From the NCBI RefSeq assembly GCF_954871325.1, contig NC_088775.1, positions 88,389,561 through 88,453,560 on the forward strand: DNA of 64,000 bases, written 5' to 3'. Position 1 is the first letter of the stretch; every line of letters begins with the position of its first letter. The translations under genes were made by a program, and so were the position numbers. A model generated the notes under the pieces. That model saw only the letters and a program-made list of their open reading frames with translations, ran no database searches and was not told the DNA's origin. The DNA comes from Gordionus sp. m RMFG-2023 (lineage: Eukaryota; Nematomorpha; Gordioida; Chordodea; Parachordodidae). Shown here in pieces: positions 1-9,315 of this stretch.

Positions 1-345
1 TTTCGGTTTCCCATATAATTTATTATTTTATTTATTACAAAATCTAACTCTCAACTATTTATTTTAAAAATAAAGTTTTCACAAAATAATTGTTTATAAG
101 GGGGACCCAAAAAAATTGTATGACACCAGCTGATTCATATTGATACATATTTAAATGAATGAATCTTCATTCAAGGTTCTATTAAAATTGTCTAACACGG
201 GAAGGGTGAGGGTTAGAATCAATTATGCTTTGAAACATCGATTTATAACTATATTCAATATTTCTTTCTGTATATCTTTCCTTAAAAATATTTTCTATAT
301 TTTATCTATTATCTTAAACTATAAATCATAGTCATAGCCAACACC
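1..345. other. AT-rich flank, no gene seen
   Basis: No coding-like or RNA-like structure was recognised. The last eight bases (338-345, CCAACACC) are the left target-site duplication of the hAT relic that follows. Confidence 0.5.
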
Positions 346-816
346 CAGGCGCGTACGCAGGCATTTGGTCTGGGGGGGGATAATAAATTTTTTTAAGAAA
401 TATTATTGTTATTTAAAAATATCAAGCATAAATTTATTAGGACTACTAATAACTATTTCTAATACACAATTTTAAATTACATGAATAATATAAAAATTAT
501 ATATATGAACTGGCACATAAAAAACTATAAAATAAATGTGATGAATCACTTAAATGCCCCAAAATAGAAATTTAAATTTTTTAAGCCTTTAAAATTTATA
601 TATAAAGTAAAAAAAATTTAAATGTTGGAAATATAAATATTAATACACAAAAAGTTTCTTAGGTATAATAGTATTTTGTATTATATAATGTAAAATCTCT
701 TACTTGGGATTGAGTTAATTTATCAATTACTCATCCTTGCTTGGCGTCTAATGCCTATAAATATTTAAAAAATCCAAAATCCACTTTCAGAAGTTGTACT
801 TGTTAGGTATGTTTTT

Positions 817-1126
817 CAGAGAACTGCAGGCCCGGTTCCCGGGCCGGACCGTATTTTAATTTTTTAAATATACGCGGGCCTGGCCTGATTTTTTTTAAAA
901 AAACACCCGGGCCGGGCCTGATTTTTTTTAAAAAAAATTATATGGCCCGGATGTATATTTTAAAACCAAATATTTGAAATTAATAAAAATCAAAAATAAA
1001 TATAATTTATTTTAAAATATCCTGGCCGGGCCTAAAAATTTTATTATAAGCCCGAAAATTTCTTTTAAAAAACCCGAGCCAGGCCGAAAAAATGTGCCCT
1101 GGAAATGACACTTCTGCAGGGCTCTG
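817..1126. mobile_element. Nested MITE of the GGGCC-rich hAT-like family
   Basis: The ends are CAGAGAACTGCAG and, inverted, CAGAGCCCTGCAG. The body alternates GC-rich blocks (GGCCCGG, GCCGGGCC) with T/A runs. The same pattern recurs at 8706, 20633, 41106, 43040 and 48164; the last copy has a perfect 8-bp duplication. No clear target duplication is visible at this copy. It lies inside the hAT relic and is therefore younger than it. Confidence 0.65.
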
Positions 1127-1471
1127 TTATTCTTCTTATAAAAGAGAATGTTCTCTCATTAGTTTACTAATGTTAAGGGTTGCTAATATATATATATATA
1201 ATCATTTTAATACAAGAATATAATTTAAAATGTGTTTGAAATTATACAAAGCCACCATAGCATTTTTTGGGGCTATATCTTATTTAATCTTTTAAACATA
1301 TTTATTCAGCTAATAAAACATCAAACAAATATTATTTTTTTCTATTACCATCTGAAAAAGATTGGGAAGGCTTTTGTGGAAGTAATATCTGCATATTGGT
1401 AAGTGCTGCATGATGAATTAAAAACCATTCATTTATTTGGATTATAGTTTTATAATACTTTTATACTGATC

Positions 1472-1925
1472 TTATACTAATGTTTTGACAATGAGCTTGC
1501 TTTGCTGCAAGTCGAGAGAGACAAATATAAAACACGTATAGCTCTCCTTATGACTCAATAATAACATATAAAATTGAAATTTTTCATCAACATTAGCCCT
1601 GATTTCCTTAAGTTCTAATAAAATGCTCTCCGCTATTCTCATCTTTTTAATCAAGTCAATGCCATGTTTTTGAAAAGTATTACATAAAATAGTTGCATAA
1701 TTAAATAATACATTCTAAGGAGAAAAAAAATTGAAATAAGTATTAAATCCAATAATTTTCTTACTTCTAAGGAAATATTTCTTTCAGGCCATTGTGATAG
1801 TCAGTAATAGCATTAATAATCGGCTTTTCTAACTCATAAAAGCTGTTACTGCCTGATGGCGGAGACTCCATCTCGTTGGATATTGCACTTTCTTTCTCCC
1901 TGTTGGACAAGGAGTTTCAGAAAAA
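1472..1925 (-). pseudogene. hAT transposase fragments (DUF4371/ZMYM-like)
   Basis: Reading the minus strand from 1925 gives a peptide with the hAT motif PTRWS followed by R, H, A and V (compare CPTRWSxRxxAV in this transposase class). After a frame change it continues as ELEKPIINAITDYHNGLKEI. A 60-residue open frame at 1654-1472 then contains DEKFQFYMLLL and LDLQQSK, resembling the FEFxxLLHF and LQxKxxDI segment that follows in the family. At least one frameshift and several stops separate the pieces. Assignment is from remembered motifs, not an alignment. Confidence 0.6.
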
Positions 1926-2261
1926 TTATTATTTGATTAGAAATATGAAAATGGTAGATAAATATTGCGCCACTAGAAATTTGAAAATAATAGGTAAATA
2001 TTACGCCAATGAAAACTTTAAATTTAAATTAATTGATAAAATAACTTAATAGATGAATGTTATAAATAAATATAATTAAATATATATTTAATATGAGATA
2101 GGAATAAATAATAACAAAAAATATTAATGTATTAATATAAACATTAATATTTTTGAAAAATATATCCGGTATCTGCATTTTTTTGCTTTGGGGGGGGGGG
2201 GGGGGGGGTAGGGTGTTTGTCTGCCTCCCCCCTCCCCGCTGCTTATGCGCCTGCCAACACC

Positions 2262-3368
2262 ATATAGAAAACTATCTTCTCTATATTACAAAATCAAAAT
2301 TTTTAAACCCAGTCAATTTGATATCTGTTAAATTTTTTTGCTGTTTTATATTAGAGATTCACCTGGATCGAAGCCCGACGCGCAGAGCCAGAATAAAGAT
2401 TTTAGATTAATTGAATTATAAATACTCTACTCTTTTTTCGGTCTCAGACCAGTGACCCTTATAACGTTTATATTAAAAAATATATAAATATTTGCCTGGA
2501 AGGTCTCTAAAACGGATTTTCAAGAAGTTGTTATTTGATAAAAAAAACGCCTATCTTGAAATAATTAAATGAACTTGTTAGAATATATATACAAATGCTT
2601 AATAATTTTAAGTGATTTGATTTAACTAAAAGTTAAATTCCTTTGATATCGAGTTACATATAATCTCGTTGATTATAGGTTTTTTGTTGCTTAATTCTTT
2701 CTTCAGTCAACATCACAGTGTGTCTTTTAAAATAATCACAAGAAAGTTTACAGGATAAGGTATATTCCCGAGTATCTAAATTTATATTAGATTTGATTAC
2801 TTACCCATAGTTTAGATATAAATATATTAGTTAAAATTTATAATTAAGTAAACTTATCGTTTTTTTTTATAATAAATATTTTAGATATCAAAAAGTTCAA
2901 TGTCAAAAAGAATAAACCATTTGAATTAGGTATCAATATTTTTAAAGAACTTTAAAATTTTACCATAGAATCATTTCAGACTTGAAAAATTTTATAGTCA
3001 AGATTTTTTTTTTTCATTGATTCGTTAAATATTCATTTTTATTGTGAAATCAGAGCATTTAAAAAAAAAATCACATTGGTCCCCCAAAAAAGTATCAAAA
3101 AACTACATTCTTCATATATATTGTATGGTCAATGTTATAAGGCCATCCAAAAGAAAGTTAAAAACACATTGGCAAACAGTTTTATTTATAATATTTTTTA
3201 AAAGAGGTTACAAAGTATTATTAAAATATTTATGAAATGTAATGTTAGGAATAATTCTCGGAATATAATTTTATTCCTTATCAAAAATGCATTTACTTTC
3301 GAATCAAGTTCATATAAGTCTTTTGTTGATTTAATGAAACATGTTGACGATTTAATTTAAAAACCCAT
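2262..3368. other. Intergenic, no gene recognised
   Basis: AT-rich sequence with short open frames only (for example 3044-3235). None has recognisable motifs or splice-site support. Confidence 0.4.
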
Positions 3369-3479
3369 CCATATAAAAATATTTTGTTTGCAAAAATAAT
3401 TAAAATAACACAAGAAGGAATAAAAGAATTTTCAATAATGCTTTTTAATTATTTTTGCAAACAAAATATTTTTATATGG
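3369..3479. repeat. Perfect 37-bp inverted repeat (hairpin)
   Basis: Positions 3369-3405 and 3443-3479 are exact reverse complements of each other, 37 bp each, separated by 37 nt. The transcript would fold into a perfect hairpin of about 111 nt. A short open frame (3384-3584) crosses it but looks incidental. It could be a very recent palindromic insertion, a small-RNA precursor, or an assembly or replication artefact. Confidence 0.85.
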
Positions 3480-4389
3480 GGTTTTAATTTAATCCTCAAT
3501 ATGTTCGTTATAAATCATCACAACTCTGTAATAATGAAAATAAACATTTTGCAAAAAAATATATATATAAAAATAACGAAATAAACAATTCAATACATAA
3601 CAATTTTACATATTTGCATCTTTTTTCTACTAATAGGGTTTAATAATGCAAAAATTGAATAACAGATTTTATGTTTGTATTTATAAAAAAATTAAATTAA
3701 TTTTTTAAAAAGATTTTAATTGATATTTTTAAATGATTTTTGACTATCTAAATAATGCTTTTCGGCCTGGCCCATTGTATTTTTCACCCCGCATTAGCAT
3801 CCGTCTCGCATAAGACTATAATGCATGAACTTCAAATTGAATGATATTTCTCAAATAACTTGTTTAATCTTTGTGAATATATAATTTTATTTATAATATT
3901 GATAATTTGCACTTACAAAATTGGCAATTTACCCTTAGTACGCAGTTTAATTAAACATCAGCAGTTTAGCTAAATACTGGTTATTAATTTTGGTATTATA
4001 ATAACTTCTTGATGACAATTATTGACGAAGCGATCATTCAAATTTTTATTTTTCCGGTAAATTAATAAGTATCTAAAGTAGACAGGTCTAATTAACGGGT
4101 TTTAAGTTTGAACTTCATTCAACAACTCACTCATCAAATAAATAGTGATTCTAATTTTAAAATGATTAATTTTTTGATTATATAATTAAAAAATGTTGAA
4201 AAAATTATCCTAATTTTTACCTAACCTAATATTTTGCTAAATGCTCGAAATGATTTGTCAATTATAAAATGCCCAATAAATTTGAAACATGGAAGGTTAA
4301 AATAATATTTTTCATTAGGAAACGTCAACTTCTAACACATTTATGATATCATTTTACTAACCTCTTATTACCATTTTTGCCAGAACCTT
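3480..4389. other. Intergenic, no gene recognised
   Basis: AT-rich. A short GC-richer stretch near 3770-3820 resembles a decayed MITE end but could not be assigned. Confidence 0.4.
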
Positions 4390-4515
4390 TCAAATAAAAT
4401 AAACATAACGCATCCCTTGTTTAAATTGAACTGCATTTTCAACGTATCTTTCTTCCCCTTTGATCGATTCAAAAGTGCAAGGCTTGCTATAAGTTTTCAT
4501 TAGCTTGTTGATCAT
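4390..4515 (-). CDS. Small unrecognised ORF or exon, minus strand
   Basis: The minus strand encodes 41 residues starting MINKLMKTYSKPCTFESIKG and ending GMRYVYFI before a TGA. The frame stays open about 12 codons further upstream (to about 4551) with GNDGETE-like content. Codons use G and C far more than the surroundings, and residues such as Cys, Pro, Gly, Glu and Arg occur at protein-like frequency, unlike chance AT-rich frames. A GTAATA donor-like site lies shortly after the stop, so this may be one exon of a broken or differently spliced gene. No family was recognised. Confidence 0.3.
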   Translation of the reverse strand: MINKLMKTYSKPCTFESIKGEERYVENAVQFKQGMRYVYFI

Positions 4516-5108
4516 TTCCGTCTCGCCATCGTTCCCGTTGTATATAATTATTATTTATATGTTATCATCAAATAATGAATATGTATAAAGAATAGATTCA
4601 GTAATTTTAACTACGTTATAAAAAAAAAGAATTGGTTTTTATTTTGTAAATTATATTATCGTCTGCCTTTTTATTTCATCAGTTTATAAATAATTCCATT
4701 TTAAAAAAGATAAGTCATTAAATTTTTTTGCATTTAATTATAATATTAAATTTGATTTACATTATAATTAATTGACAAGGAATAAATTTTTTTGCCCCCT
4801 TCCCCTTTTTCTTCTCTGGGTAATCGTTTAAATTTGAATGAATTTTAAAAAAAGTCAAGATAATTTGACCAATTTGCGTGATACCATTTGAAATGTATAT
4901 TCGCTTTTGCAACGCAGCGTTTGAAAAACTGCTTAAATTAGGGCTTAGCCTTATATAAACAATTCATATAATGTTTTTTTTAAATTATAACGGGAAAGAT
5001 GTATAAGGCCATTTCCACATAGAGCGTTTTTTCAAAGAGGGTTTTGAGGCATGTTTCTAGCAATATTTATATTTTCTAAACAAGCGATAATAATTTGTCG
5101 AATTTTTT

Positions 5109-5452
5109 TTTATATAATATACAATGACTTAAAATAATACCTAAACTAATGATGCATTCAATAATTGTGTACATCATTGAAAAACAGCTGGGGACGCCAT
5201 TTTCGTTACCCATATCATTAAAAAAATTTAACTTAGAGGCCAATTTATTCTTATGTCTGACGCAAACTTTATCAAAGAATTGCCTGATCATCGAGATAAT
5301 AAGGAAGCAAGTTAACAATTTATAGCAAACATGATAATTACTATATGGTTTACCAAAATGGCGGGTCCAGCTGATTTGCATTCAAAGTATTATTAATGCA
5401 TCTTCTCTAGGTATTATTATATGTCATTGATAATATAATATATTTTTTTAAA
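5109..5452. mobile_element. Fold-back (long inverted repeat) MITE
   Basis: The left arm (5109-5220) and right arm (about 5340-5452) are imperfect inverted copies. Matching blocks include ATAATACCTA near both ends and the CAGCTGG...CGCCATTTT segment further in (5183 and, inverted, 5355). The arms are over 100 bp, with a central spacer of roughly 120 bp. No transposase remains. The minus-strand 101-codon open frame here is a by-product of the repeat. Confidence 0.6.
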
Positions 5453-5823
5453 AAAAGAAGCTATTTACGCCATTTTTTAATCAGTTAATAAAAATGAAAC
5501 TGAAGCGTTCTGTATGGATGGCCTCGCTTATAAAATTAAATCTATCAGGTGTACCGCTCTTAACGTTATTACTTACCAAAAGTAAAGAAGAAGTAAAAAA
5601 AACAGCTGATTTGAACTTGGAGTAAATAAGATGCATATCAAGATAACTATAATAGTTTTATAAAAATGGGTATCCGAAATATTATTTAAAATTAAGAGTT
5701 AAGAGTTGTTTGTGGTAACCGCGATGATAGGGAGGCCATCAAATCTCGCTGCGTTATATTTATAAAATATACATAATTTTAATTTATAAGACTATGCTAT
5801 AGTATAGTTTAGCAACGCGCCTC

Positions 5824-5917
5824 GCTAAACCCTGAATTGACAGTTTTTAGCGCCAGGCGGACATGAATTTTCACTTCATTCGTTAATTCGGGCGAACCGT
5901 TAAATGCAGGGTTAACC
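5824..5917. mobile_element. Short MITE of the CCCT/AGGG-ended family
   Basis: It begins GCTAAACCCTGAATT and ends TGCAGGGTTAACC, a loose terminal inverted repeat. Related full or half copies sit at 12881-12994 and 56091-56425, with single ends near 7938, 9262 and 18083. Confidence 0.5.
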
Positions 5918-6174
5918 ATCACTGAGCCACGAAAAACGGGCCCATTATTTTTTGTACGAATTAAGGTATTTATTTATCTTATATTTATATATTTTAAAGC
6001 CGCAAAAGCTTATGGTAAAAAAAATTAATAACAAGAATTTTAATATATTTTTTAAAACATTTTCATTTAAAAAAAATCACATATTATAGTTTTCTGGGAA
6101 ATTGAAGGTATAATTTAAAGAAAAAAATTATTTAATTTATTTCTTGTTTATGCTATAATGTATCTTCCTAGCAA

Positions 6175-6713
6175 TAAGTTTTGTTAAACTGCTCGATGAG
6201 AGCCGATTTTTTAAAAAAGTGCCAAATAAATATTTTAATCAGAAAAAATACTATCTAAACTTCGAGATTTCTCTTAATAGATGTCCAAATATTTGTGCCA
6301 TATACGATAAAAAATCTTTATCACCGGGGTGGCCTATTAGGTTTGTGATGTATGCTTGTAAGCCGAATGTACCAGGTTCAAGGTTCCATCCTGTTAAGGA
6401 ACTGTAAAAAAAATTTCAGGGTTTTCTTCGATGACTCATGTGTGTAGACATATGATAAGATGAATCTCTGAGCTTAGAAATGCCACCCCGGTCACTGACA
6501 GGTCTGACAGTCGGGTGCTAGGATACTTGTCTAATAAACCAAGAAAAAGATGACCAGCTCTATATGGGCCATTCAAGAATGATGGCGATCTCTTGGCCAG
6601 CTCTAGGATAATGGAATGATAAAAAATCTTCAGAAATGCATAATATTTTTCTCAATAAATTAGAGAGTAAGCCTTTTTTATTCACCTCAAACCGTGCCGT
6701 TTTAACAACACTA
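6175..6713. mobile_element. Diverged hAT MITE (TAGTGTTGTTAAA family) interrupted by a SINE
   Basis: The left end reads TTTTGTTAAACTGCTCGA and the right end TTTAACAACACTA, as in the eight or more copies from 44002 onward. The body keeps family landmarks such as CTTCGAGATTTC and TTAATAGATGTCC. It is split by the SINE at 6319-6617. Its tandem-duplicated sister (about 6944-7176) is more decayed. Confidence 0.65.
6319..6617 (+). mobile_element. tRNA-derived SINE with perfect 13-bp TSD
   Basis: A 299-bp insertion is flanked by identical 13-bp direct repeats GATAAAAAATCTT (6306-6318 and 6618-6630). Near its 5' end it has an A-box-like TGGCCTATTAGG (about 6330) and a B-box-like GGTTCAAGGTTCC (about 6375), the spacing of an RNA polymerase III tRNA promoter. 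The body is GC-richer than its surroundings. The long exact duplication fits target-primed insertion by a LINE reverse transcriptase, and its exactness suggests a young insertion. Confidence 0.8.
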
Positions 6714-6943
6714 GCTAATAGGTGGAATAGTCATAAAATATCTTTGAAAAAAAAGATAAATGAAAATATAATGTATATATTTATATATTTTAAAGCCGCT
6801 AAAGCTATAAGTAAAAAAAAAATCGTAACAAAAATTAATATATTTTTAAAACATTTTCATTTTAATAAAACACATATTATAATTTACTGTTTACATATCA
6901 TCAATTTTATTTCTTAGTTTATGTTATGCTATAATGCTTTTCC

Positions 6944-7176
6944 TAGCATCAACTCGATTTTTAAAAAACTGCAAAAATCAATTTTGATCATTAAATAAAA
7001 TATCATTTAAACTTCGATATTTATCCAATACACATGTAAACCTTTGTGCTATATTAAAAGAAAAATTTTCAGTTTTGAGTGTAATATTTTTCTTAATATT
7101 GAGTTAGTCGTATTTTTTTGAAAAAAAAGTATCATCTCAAACCGTGCCATACAACCACTGACTAGCAGGTGCAATA
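6944..7176. mobile_element. Sister copy of the MITE in the tandem duplication
   Basis: It has the same order of landmarks as 6175-6713 (ACTCGATTTTTAAAAA, AACTTCGATATT, CCTTTGTGC, TTGAGTTAG) but no SINE. It dates the SINE as later than the duplication. Confidence 0.5.
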
Positions 7177-7541
7177 AGTCATAAAACTCGTAAGAATTTA
7201 GCATATTCTAGGGTTACGCTTCGTTAGATGTTTTATCCATCCAATTTTTAAAACTAAAATGATTTAGTCAGGGCCTATTTTTTTATATCTGATACAGCGG
7301 GGATCATCATTCAAGCGATGCATTTACTTTGTGAATCTAAGGGAAGTGTTGCTGAGAACTTTCAAATTACTTTTTTAATTTTACTGTTTCGTAGTGTAAA
7401 GGAACTCCTACACACGTTGAATTCCCGCAAATCGGATTGTTGGAATTCAAAAAAATACCATGCAGTATAAACAACGTAGGTTTTAGAGATTAGCTATAAC
7501 TCCCGGACCAGGGAATCATAACCCTCCTGAATTTAACCAAA

Positions 7542-7601
7542 ATGCTAAACTTATTAAAAGTATTCTTAATCACGCTTTTCTTGAGTTCAGCAGCAAACCA
7601 G
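7542..7601 (+). CDS. Possible first exon encoding a signal peptide
   Basis: From ATG 7542 the frame reads MLNLLKVFLITLFLSSAANQ: a lysine, a hydrophobic core and a small-residue cleavage region, as in a secretory signal peptide. The next bases read CAG|GCAAGT, which matches the consensus of the rarer GC-AG donor class. No following exon was found with confidence. Chance is a real alternative because hydrophobic codons are T-rich. Confidence 0.2.
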
Positions 7602-7799
7602 GCAAGTCTAATTCTATCCTTTCGTCGCAAAATCTCTTAAGCAATATAAAAATTCTATAGGATTTTTGTTTTAAAATACCATCCACTTTTTTCAACTTGG
7701 GTTAAAAAACAAAAAAAATGAAAATTCGAGATTAAAATATTCTATTCAGGCGTCCTCGCCGACTAACCCGATAAGTGAAAAAATAAAAAATAAAACCTG

Positions 7800-7984
7800 T
7801 CATACGAAATAATATATAATTTTATTTTTATTTTACTTTTCTTCTAAATTCTAGATATATCGATTGATAGTAGAAGTAATATTTTTGTCATTTATATTTT
7901 GGCTGATAATTTCGATTTCAGTGGTTTTCTTTCATAAGGCTAACCCTACATTCACAGTTTAGCGCAAATTAGCGGCAATTCATT
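7800..7984. repeat. Direct repeat, copy 1 of 2
   Basis: About 185 bp recurs in direct orientation at 9118-9315, sharing ATACGAAATAATATATAATT, TTTGTCATTTATATTTTGGC and the CCCT-family end GCTAACCCTACATTCACAG. This copy is cut by the fold-back element that begins at 7985. Confidence 0.65.
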
Positions 7985-8618
7985 ATATCGTCGACCTTAG
8001 AATTGGAGTGCTCCACTTGCGCAAATGTTTGAAATTAAAGAATAAACATTAAAGTTTAAAATAATAAAATAGGAAAAAGTTTATTCATCAATTTTGACAA
8101 TAACTTTTGGCAAAAAAATTAATATTTTTTTAATCTAAGTTTTTATATTTATATATGTCGTATGGGGATTCGAAATCTCTCAATTTTAAATCATTTACCG
8201 AGGGTGATTTAGACATTTTTAAAATCCGATTTAACCGTAAATGTATTCTAGCATGTGTAGAGCTCTCAAACTGAAAATTTCAATCAATTTTGCAATAAAC
8301 TTTAGAAACTACTCCTAATTTATATTAATTTTTAGATTGAATTTTTCATATAAATTAAAAAAAAATACCCAAAATGTCTATAGCTGAAATTGGCTGAAAT
8401 TTATAGGGTAAATACTCCACACATGCTAGAATACACTTCCGGTTAAATAGGATCTAAAATTATTTTAAATCGCCCTCGGTAAATGATTTAAAATCGAGAG
8501 ATTCCGAATCCCCGTACGACATATATATTGGGAATAAATAAGTTATTATCCACTTTCTAACTCAAAAATTTTGAAAAATGTCGAATGGAGCACTCCAATT
8601 CTAGACCGACGATTATAT
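7985..8618. mobile_element. Large fold-back element, about 300-bp arms
   Basis: The ends are inverted copies: GAATTGGAGTGCTCCA at 8000-8015 and TGGAGCACTCCAATTC at about 8586-8601, and the inversion continues inward. Examples are GTCGTATGGGGATTCG (8158) against CGAATCCCCGTACGAC (about 8505), and CATGTGTAGAG (8253) against CTCCACACATGC (about 8415). The two arms almost meet, so the element is a near-complete palindrome. A second, more decayed copy lies at 12321-12686. Confidence 0.8.
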
Positions 8619-8705
8619 ATTCATTTTTAGGTCGAATTTAAGAATTATAGCCTTATTAAAATGTACAGATCTAAGATATTCATTACTATATATATATATA
8701 TATAG

Positions 8706-8987
8706 TAGTGATCTGCTGGCCCTAATTTTTCAAGCCCGGCCCGAATTTATTTAAATATAGAAATTAATTTTTATAATTACTCAAAATAAACGATATATGT
8801 TAAATGGCATCTACTATCTATAAATAAAACTACATATTTTTATTTTACATAAAAAATTTAACATAAAATTGATAAATTTATAGATATATTTTAAAAAATT
8901 TCTAAGACCCGACCAGGCCAGAATTTTTTTAAAAAATATTAGGTGTTCGGGACGGGTACGGGCAGGGCCTACTTTTGCAGATCTTTA
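8706..8987. mobile_element. GGGCC-family hAT-like MITE
   Basis: The ends are TAGTGATCTGC and GCAGATCTTTA. GC blocks (AGCCCGGCCCG, GGGACGGGTACGGGC) sit just inside, with an AT-rich core. Flanking 8-mers ATATATAG and ATATATAT are compatible with a target duplication but too simple to be decisive. Confidence 0.65.
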
Positions 8988-9117
8988 ATATATATTTATA
9001 TAATATATTAAAATTTAGTAAACCAAATAATATCCGTTTCAGTTATAACTAATTCCAGTGAGCTAGAGCGGTGCAACGCGATAGGAGAGATAAGAAGAAA
9101 AAAGAAAAACAAAAAAA

Positions 9118-9315
9118 ATACGAAATAATATATAATTTTTTTTTTACTTTTCTTCTAAATTTTAGAAGATTTTGATATTAATGAAAGTAATATTTTTTTG
9201 TCATTTATATTTTGGCTGGTAAATTCGGTTTCGGCCGTTAATTTATAAAAAAATAAAAGAGAACGCTAACCCTACATTCACAGTTTAGCGCGAGTATGGC
9301 GGCAAATTTTACTTC
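9118..9315. repeat. Direct repeat, copy 2 of 2
   Basis: This is the partner of 7800-7984. It runs on into GGCGGCAAATTTTACTTCGCC, sequence that copy 1 has lost. Confidence 0.6.

Larger units (their letters stand above)
346..2253 (-). mobile_element. hAT-family DNA transposon relic with perfect 8-bp TSD
   Basis: The element starts CAGGCGCGTACGCAGG and its right end, read inward, is CAGGCGCATAAGCAGCG, so the terminal inverted repeats match well. The flanks carry the same 8 bp, CCAACACC, at 338-345 and 2254-2261, the hAT signature. Minus-strand fragments of a hAT transposase of the DUF4371/ZMYM-like kind lie at about 1472-1925. At 1.9 kb, of which 310 bp is a nested MITE (817-1126), it is shorter than an autonomous element and its transposase is fragmented. 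An 18-base G run sits near the right end (about 2191-2208). Confidence 0.85.
5981..7190. repeat. Local tandem duplication carrying a MITE
   Basis: Positions 5981-6744 and 6776-7190 are two diverged direct copies of one segment. Shared landmarks in the same order are TTTAAAGCCGC (5993, 6792), GCTATAATG (6152, 6929), TCCTAGCA (6166, 6942), the MITE body, TCAAACCGTGCC (6687, 7137) and TCATAAAA. The first copy is about 300 bp longer because a SINE has inserted into it. Confidence 0.75.

Noticed and set aside
7800-9315. Two direct repeats about 1.1 kb apart, considered as LTRs
   Set aside because: The repeats lack TG...CA ends and a visible 5-bp duplication, and between them are only a fold-back element and a MITE, with no retroelement coding.
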